Positions 59,633 to 64,000 of a stretch of DNA of 64,000 bases are shown here, piece after piece; the first letter of the stretch is position 1, and the number at the start of each line of letters is the position of its first letter. The stretch spans positions 2,757,501 to 2,821,500 of the forward strand of contig NC_012796.1 in assembly GCF_000010665.1 (NCBI RefSeq), given 5' to 3'. A model generated the notes under the pieces. It ran no database searches, was not told the origin of the DNA, and was given only the letters and a program-made list of their open reading frames with translations. Made by a program: the position numbers and the translations under genes. This DNA is from Solidesulfovibrio magneticus RS-1 (GTDB taxonomy: Bacteria > Desulfobacterota > Desulfovibrionia > Desulfovibrionales > Desulfovibrionaceae).

Positions 59633-59718
59633 TGGTGCGAGAGGGAGGGCTCGAACCCCCATAGCCTAAGCCGCCAGATCCTAAGTCTGGTGCGTCTCCC
59701 AGTTCCGCCACTCTCGCA
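59633..59718 (-). tRNA. tRNA-Leu(UAG), restored by prophage
   Basis: 86 nt including CCA. The acceptor strands TGCGAGA/TCTCGCA pair perfectly; the anticodon stem CCAGA/TCTGG carries loop CTTAGGA (anticodon UAG); the T arm has loop TTCGAGC with one G-T pair. A long variable arm and size fit tRNA-Leu. The 5' half is host; the part 3' of the anticodon was supplied by the phage, which keeps the tRNA complete. The core repeat 59672..59687 lies in the anticodon arm. Confidence 0.95.
59672..59687 (+). repeat. attR core (16 bp)
   Basis: CGCCAGATCCTAAGTC, identical to 53..68. It spans part of the anticodon arm of tRNA-Leu. Flanking bases differ on both sides, so the crossover lies within these 16 bp. 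Confidence 0.85.
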
Positions 59719-59807
59719 CATGTGCCCCGCGCGGGGCATATTTTCTTACGTGAAAGATGCAGCCAAGACAATCGCCAAGGTGGCGCGCTCAGAAAATTCC
59801 GTCCGGA

Positions 59808-60653
59808 TCAATGCTTAGACGCTTGCTTGGCCGATTCGGACAGGTGGCGCTCATACGGAGCCAAGTGGTTGACCGGCCCGTCGCCGTCGCCAAGATCCCA
59901 GGCGGTTTCCAGGGCCAGCTGCAGATAGTCCCGGGCCGCCTCCACCGCCTCGGGCAAGGCCTTGCCCAAGGCCAACTGACCGGCGATGCCCGCCGAAAGC
60001 GTGCAGCCCGTGCCGTGGGTGTTGCGGGTGGCGACAAAGGGCCGCGACAACACCCATTCCCGGCCGTCGGCCAGAACCAGACGGTCCGTCACCAGGCTGT
60101 CCGAGGTCTGCCCGATCTCGAAATGGCCGCCCTTGAGCAGCACCGCCTTGGCCCCACGGGCCAGAAGACGCCGGATGACCTCGTCGGCGTCGGCCTTGCC
60201 GCCGATGGGCAGGCCGGCCAGCAGTTCGGCTTCGAGACGGTTGGGCGTCAGCAGATCGGCCAGGGGCAACATGCGAGTCAGGATCGCCTCCACCGCCTCC
60301 GGCATAAGGAGCCGCGCCCCGGACTGGGCCACGCAAACCGGATCGACCACCACGGGGAAATCCTTGTCAGCCAGCCCCTCGGCCACTGCCCCGATGATGA
60401 CCTCGGAAAAGAGCATTCCAGTCTTGGCCGCCCGAATGGGAAAATCGGCCCGCACAACCCGCAACTGCTCGGCCACGAAGCCCGGCGTCGGCGCTTCGAT
60501 GGCCGAAACGGCGCACGTGTTCTGGGCGGTCAGGGCGGTGATGACGGACAGGCCGTAACAGCCCTGCATCATGAAGGTCTTGAGGTCGGCCTGGATGCCG
60601 GCCCCGCCGCCGGAGTCGGAGCCGGCGATGGTCAGCGCGCAGGGATGGGCCAT
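59808..60653 (-). CDS. thiD: Hydroxymethylpyrimidine/phosphomethylpyrimidine kinase
   Basis: 281 aa. Thiamine biosynthesis enzyme that phosphorylates HMP and HMP-P. Signature features: [20 protein letters not shown] near the N terminus, [29 protein letters not shown], and the C-terminal anion hole [20 protein letters not shown]. Ribokinase fold, normal length. First chromosomal gene outside the prophage, 89 bp from the tRNA, in the same orientation as its neighbours. Confidence 0.95.
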   Translation of the reverse strand: MAHPCALTIAGSDSGGGAGIQADLKTFMMQGCYGLSVITALTAQNTCAVSAIEAPTPGFVAEQLRVVRADFPIRAAKTGMLFSEVIIGAVAEGLADKDFPVVVDPVCVAQSGARLLMPEAVEAILTRMLPLADLLTPNRLEAELLAGLPIGGKADADEVIRRLLARGAKAVLLKGGHFEIGQTSDSLVTDRLVLADGREWVLSRPFVATRNTHGTGCTLSAGIAGQLALGKALPEAVEAARDYLQLALETAWDLGDGDGPVNHLAPYERHLSESAKQASKH

Positions 60654-60674
60654 GTCGCCTCCTTGGCTTGATCG

Positions 60675-61652
60675 CTATTTCCCGGCCTCGGGCGTGGCGT
60701 CCAGAGCTTCGTCGCTCTCCCGGATCTTGCTGAGTTTCAGTCCGCTTTTGGCCAGCACGAGCAGACCGGCCACGGTGACCGGAATGTACTGCACCATGTG
60801 GAGCACCAAGCCAGTCGCCAGAGCCTGGGCTTTGTCCACGCTAAAAAGCCCCAGGGAAAAGACCACCGCCGCCTCGAAAACGCCCAGCGCTCCGGGCGAG
60901 GACGGCATGGCCATGCCAAGGGACGAAATGACGAACACCGCCGCTGCCTGGCCAACGGTCAAGGGCAGGTCGGCCACCCATAAAAGCACCAAAAAGGTGG
61001 AACCGGCGTAGAGAACCCAGCAGACCAGGGTATAAAGCCCCAGCACGGTCATGAAGCTGGGGGTCACGCCATGGAGCACCTGGAGCTTAAGCTCGGCCAG
61101 AAATTCGGCCAGCCGGTTGGACGGCAGTTTTTCAATGATGCGGCCGACAAAATCCGGATAGTGGCGCACCACCCATAGTCCGACCCAGATGCCGCCCACG
61201 GCTGCGCCCAGAGGCACAAAAGCCATCTTGAGGTTGAAATGGAAGGCGACGACCAGTCCCATGGCCAGGATGGCGTTTAAATCGAAAAAGCGCTCCCAGA
61301 AAACCATGGTGATGCTGCGCGAGAGCGAAAATCGGCATTCCCGGCGCAGATAGAAGGCCTTGGCCAGTTCGCCGAGCTTGGCCGGAACGATGTTGTTGAC
61401 GGCCATGGACATGAGAAAGGCCTTGAAGCAGACCCAGTTGCCGGCGCAAAAGCCCGACAGGAAATTGAGGCGAAGGGCCATGACGCCGTAGCCCACAAAG
61501 GAAAAAAGCACCGTCCAGAACAGGGCCACGTCATCAAAACGGGTAATGGCGTCCCACAGTTCGGAAAAATTGAGTCCCCAGAAGGCATAGACCAGACAGC
61601 CCCCCACCAGGGCCAAGCGCACAAACAAACTGGCGGCTTTCTTTACAAGCAT
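60675..61652 (-). CDS. YbhN/LPG-synthase-type membrane protein
   Basis: 325 aa. About eight membrane segments of the lysylphosphatidylglycerol synthase TM region/UPF0104 family: [20 protein letters not shown], the [20 protein letters not shown]-like segment seen here as [20 protein letters not shown], and the [20 protein letters not shown] motif. A membrane lipid or isoprenoid-linked transporter is a common annotation, without fixed substrate. Start 61652 uses the GGAGGAACGG signal; an upstream ATG at 61670 has none. Confidence 0.85.
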   Translation of the reverse strand: MLVKKAASLFVRLALVGGCLVYAFWGLNFSELWDAITRFDDVALFWTVLFSFVGYGVMALRLNFLSGFCAGNWVCFKAFLMSMAVNNIVPAKLGELAKAFYLRRECRFSLSRSITMVFWERFFDLNAILAMGLVVAFHFNLKMAFVPLGAAVGGIWVGLWVVRHYPDFVGRIIEKLPSNRLAEFLAELKLQVLHGVTPSFMTVLGLYTLVCWVLYAGSTFLVLLWVADLPLTVGQAAAVFVISSLGMAMPSSPGALGVFEAAVVFSLGLFSVDKAQALATGLVLHMVQYIPVTVAGLLVLAKSGLKLSKIRESDEALDATPEAGK

Positions 61653-61700
61653 CGCGGACCGTTCCTCCATGAAGCCGGGGCCGTCCCGGCGTTTGGGCGA

Positions 61701-63875
61701 TCAGACATTGAAAAGTTCCCGCAGGCGGTAGTTGAGGTGCGTGTAGCGCCGCTCGCCGCCGGCGTTTTTGAGGCCCAGGGTGAGCGCCCGGCGGCTGCCC
61801 ACGAGCACGGCCAGTTTCCTGGCCCGGGTCAGCGCGGTGTAGATCAAATTCCGACGCAGCATCACGTAATGCTGGGTCAAAAACGGGGCCACCACGGCCG
61901 GATATTCGCTGCCCTGAGACTTATGAATGCTTACGGCATAGGCCGGAGCCAGTTCGTCGAGTTCGGTGCGGTCATAGGGGACATCGCGCCCGTCGAAGGA
62001 GACGACCAGCGCGCCCTCCTCCGGGTCAGCGGCCGTGACATGCCCCAGGTCGCCGTTGAAGACGTCCTTTTCGTAATTGTTTTTCGTCTGCAACACCCGG
62101 TCGCCCAGACGAAAAATGGCGTTTCCCCGAATGACCGTCGGCCCCGAAGGATTGAGCCGCGCCCGAAGCGCTTCATTGAGCGCCTGGGTGCCGGCCTCGC
62201 CCTTGTGCATGGGCGAGAGCACCTGCACGTCGCGCATGGGATCAAGGCCATAAACCTGGGGGATGCGCTCGGCCACCAGCGTGGCGATCAGATCGCGCAC
62301 GGCGGCCGGATCGTCCTGCTCGACCCAGAAAAAATCGGCCTCGGGCGGCTTTTTCTCGGCCGCCTGGGGGAACTGGCCGTTGTTGACCCGGTGGGCGTTG
62401 ACCACGATCATGCTTTCCCGGGCCTGGCGAAAAATGTGCGTGAGCCGCGCGCTGCCCACGGACTGGCTGCCCAACACGTCCTCCAGGACGTTGCCCGCTC
62501 CCACCGACGGCAGCTGGTCGGCGTCGCCAACGAGAATAAGCCGCGAGGTAAACGGCAAGGCCCGCAGCATGTGCCCGCAAAGCCTGGCGTCGAGCATGCT
62601 GACCTCGTCGACCAGCAGCGCGTCGGCCTTGAGCTTGTTGTCCTCGCACACGGCAAACGAGCCGTCGGGCGTGGACTGGAGCAGGCGGTGGAGCGTGGCG
62701 GCCGGCTGGCCGGTCGCCTCGGAAAGCCGTTTGGCCGCCCGGCCCGTGGGCGCGGCAAGTTTGACTTTTAGCGACAGCTTGTCAAGGGCGGCCACCACCA
62801 TGCGGGTGATGGTGGTCTTGCCGGTGCCGGGTCCGCCGGTGATGACAAAGACCTTGTTGGCGCAGGCGTCAATAACGGCTTGCCGCTGCTCCGGGGAAAG
62901 CTGGATGCGGGCCTCGGACTCCAGGGCCGGCAGGAGCTTTTCCACCTTGCCGCGCAATTGCGCGCCGGGATGGCCGGCCAAGTCGTGGATGCGCCGAGCG
63001 ATCTCGGTCTCCAGGGCATAGAAGTGGCGCAGATAGACGGCCGCTTCGATGCCCTGCTCGGGCAGAGGTTCGACCTTGACCCGCTTGAGTTCTTCCAGGC
63101 CGCCAAGCCCCTCCTCCAGGCGCTCGGAAGCCACGTCGCCGACCAGGGCGGCGGTTTTCTCGAAAAGCACGTCCTTGGGCGCGAACAGATGCCCCTGCTC
63201 GCCCATGGAAAAGAGCACATAGGCCAATGCGGCCTGGACACGCTCGGGGCTGTCCGAGGCAAAGCCCAGGCGCAGGGCCATGGCGTCGGCGGTCTTAAAC
63301 GCGATGCCGCGAATTTCATAGGCCAGTTCGTAAGGATTGGCCCGAATGCGGGCCTCGGCGGCGTTGCCGTAAAGCCGCTGGATCTTGGCGGCGTGGGTGG
63401 TGGCGATTTCGTGGGTCTGGAGAAAGAGCATCAGCGAGCGGATCTCGTTTTGGGCGTCCCAGGAGGCCTTGATCTCGGCCAGCTTTTTCTTGCCCACGCC
63501 TTCCACGGAAAGCAGCTTGTCCGGCTCCTTGTCCAGAATGTCGAGCACCTTCTCGCCAAAGGCGTCCACCAGGCGCGAGGCTAAAATGCCGCCCACGCCC
63601 TTGATCTGACCCGAGGCCAGGTAGCGGCGGATGCCGTTTAGGGTGGCCGGCATCTCGCGCACGGCGGTGGTCACCTGAAACTGGCGGCCATACTTGGGAT
63701 GGGTGGCGAAATCGCCGGTGACCCGCAAGAGTTCGCCGGGCGTGACCTTTTGCATGCGCCCGACAATGGAAAACGGTCCCGGTTCGGCCTTGGAGCCGAC
63801 CCGGGCGATGAGGTAGCCGTTTTCCTCGTTGAAAAAGGTGACGGTCTCGATTTCGACCGTAAGCTCGACTGCCAT
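61701..63875 (-). CDS. recD2: RecD2-type DNA helicase
   Basis: 724 aa. SF1B helicase with N-terminal OB-like and HhH regions (GIRRYLASGQIKGVGGILAS, LLSVEGVGKKKLAEIKASWD) that mark RecD2 rather than RecBCD-type RecD. Walker A ITGGPGTGKTTITRM, Walker B ADALLVDEVSMLD, motif III LVGDADQLPSVGAGNVLEDV, and the C-terminal UvrD-like segment AYAVSIHKSQGSEYPAVV with NLIYTALTRARK. Unwinds DNA 5'-3' in repair. Chromosomal, separate from the prophage. Confidence 0.95.
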   Translation of the reverse strand: MAVELTVEIETVTFFNEENGYLIARVGSKAEPGPFSIVGRMQKVTPGELLRVTGDFATHPKYGRQFQVTTAVREMPATLNGIRRYLASGQIKGVGGILASRLVDAFGEKVLDILDKEPDKLLSVEGVGKKKLAEIKASWDAQNEIRSLMLFLQTHEIATTHAAKIQRLYGNAAEARIRANPYELAYEIRGIAFKTADAMALRLGFASDSPERVQAALAYVLFSMGEQGHLFAPKDVLFEKTAALVGDVASERLEEGLGGLEELKRVKVEPLPEQGIEAAVYLRHFYALETEIARRIHDLAGHPGAQLRGKVEKLLPALESEARIQLSPEQRQAVIDACANKVFVITGGPGTGKTTITRMVVAALDKLSLKVKLAAPTGRAAKRLSEATGQPAATLHRLLQSTPDGSFAVCEDNKLKADALLVDEVSMLDARLCGHMLRALPFTSRLILVGDADQLPSVGAGNVLEDVLGSQSVGSARLTHIFRQARESMIVVNAHRVNNGQFPQAAEKKPPEADFFWVEQDDPAAVRDLIATLVAERIPQVYGLDPMRDVQVLSPMHKGEAGTQALNEALRARLNPSGPTVIRGNAIFRLGDRVLQTKNNYEKDVFNGDLGHVTAADPEEGALVVSFDGRDVPYDRTELDELAPAYAVSIHKSQGSEYPAVVAPFLTQHYVMLRRNLIYTALTRARKLAVLVGSRRALTLGLKNAGGERRYTHLNYRLRELFNV

Positions 63876-63899
63876 GGGGTTTGCGGCGGCGTCCGAGAG

Positions 63900-64000
63900 T
63901 TAGAGGTCCTGGCGATAGCGCAGGGATTGGGACAGGGTTTCCTTGTCCACGTACTTGACCTCGGCCCCCAGGGGGATGCCCTGGGCCAGCCGCGTCAGGC
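63900..64000 (-). CDS. recR: Recombination mediator RecR (3' end only)
   Basis: Runs off the window. The visible last 33 codons read LTRLAQGIPLGAEVKYVDKE followed by TLSQSLRYRQDL and stop; the TRLAxGxPxG toprim ending and the closing segment match RecR. The gene continues to the right. It is 24 bp upstream of recD2 in the same direction. Confidence 0.85.
   Translation of the reverse strand, partial: LTRLAQGIPLGAEVKYVDKETLSQSLRYRQDL

Larger units (their letters stand above)
53..59687. mobile_element. Complete temperate prophage in tRNA-Leu
   Basis: A 16-bp direct repeat, CGCCAGATCCTAAGTC, lies at 53..68 and again inside the intact tRNA-Leu at 59672..59687. Between the copies are an integrase beside the left end, divergent CI/Cro-like regulators, DnaB-like helicase, terminase, portal, N4-gp56-type capsid, holin, transglycosylase and a giant polyvalent protein. 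Short TTGGGGCAG repeats sit just inside both ends. Two accessory blocks (5.7-13.0 kb and 13.2-19.2 kb) and a nuclease near 51 kb are AT-rich compared with the phage backbone. The element looks intact except for apparent frameshifts in the terminase and in one gene of the lysis region. Podovirus-like assignment is inferred from the capsid type and the lack of recognisable sheath or tail-tube genes. Confidence 0.93.

Noticed and set aside
1-64000. CRISPR arrays or diversity-generating retroelements
   Set aside because: I saw no regularly spaced repeats with a leader, and no reverse transcriptase motif in any frame.

Overview
The window is almost entirely one integrated temperate phage of about 59.6 kb (53..59687), inserted in a tRNA-Leu(UAG) gene and followed by ordinary chromosomal genes: thiD, a YbhN-like membrane protein, recD2 and the end of recR. 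High-GC coding, the type of genes next to the tRNA, and the many two-component and c-di-GMP genes suggest a deltaproteobacterium of the Desulfovibrio group. That is an inference; no marker here fixes the species. The phage has an N4-gp56-type major capsid protein, a podovirus-like portal, no recognisable sheath or major tail-tube gene, and a giant polyvalent (MuF/LPD-type) protein, so I read it as a podovirus-like temperate phage.

Layout. (1) 14..1446: attL, arm-type repeats and the tyrosine integrase. (2) 1352..5079: leftward early operon of small, overlapping genes (Cro-like HTH, CII-like protein, small membrane peptides, CI-like HTH, excisionase-like protein). (3) 5200..5682: divergent CI-like repressor, with an operator-like dyad at 5055..5070. 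(4) 5705..12987: an AT-rich cargo island holding a PD-(D/E)XK nuclease, a candidate four-gene defence operon (membrane effector-like, ComF-like phosphoribosyltransferase, DprA-like SLOG protein, FRG-domain protein), a DUF4268-type nuclease and an HNH-HIT fusion. The 3' end of the gene at each island edge is duplicated further inside, in mirror arrangement. (5) 13222..19213: a leftward five-gene signalling cassette (GGDEF cyclase, periplasmic binding protein, sensor kinase, receiver, HD-GYP phosphodiesterase), which is unusual cargo for a phage.

(6) 19592..46675: leftward late module. Reading leftward it runs portal, small head proteins, scaffold-like protein, major capsid, adaptor and LamG/transglutaminase-like proteins, internal virion proteins, then the 3195-aa polyvalent protein. 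(7) 46668..50190: lysis region with holin, patatin-like lipase, two membrane-anchored unknowns, a transglycosylase and a frameshifted gene. (8) 50707..51324: an AT-rich Mrr-like nuclease on the opposite strand. (9) 51467..57680: leftward packaging and replication genes: DnaB-like helicase, replication protein, terminase small subunit, a second small tyrosine recombinase, and a terminase large subunit interrupted at a homopolymer run. (10) 57812..59374: rightward RelE/Xre toxin-antitoxin pair, an Xre regulator and two tandem HicB-like genes. (11) attR and the restored tRNA-Leu.

The late genes form long leftward transcription units in which stop and start codons commonly overlap. The cargo genes are AT-rich and have their own orientation, as expected for morons expressed from the prophage. 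Function calls come from motif recognition by eye; no database search was run.
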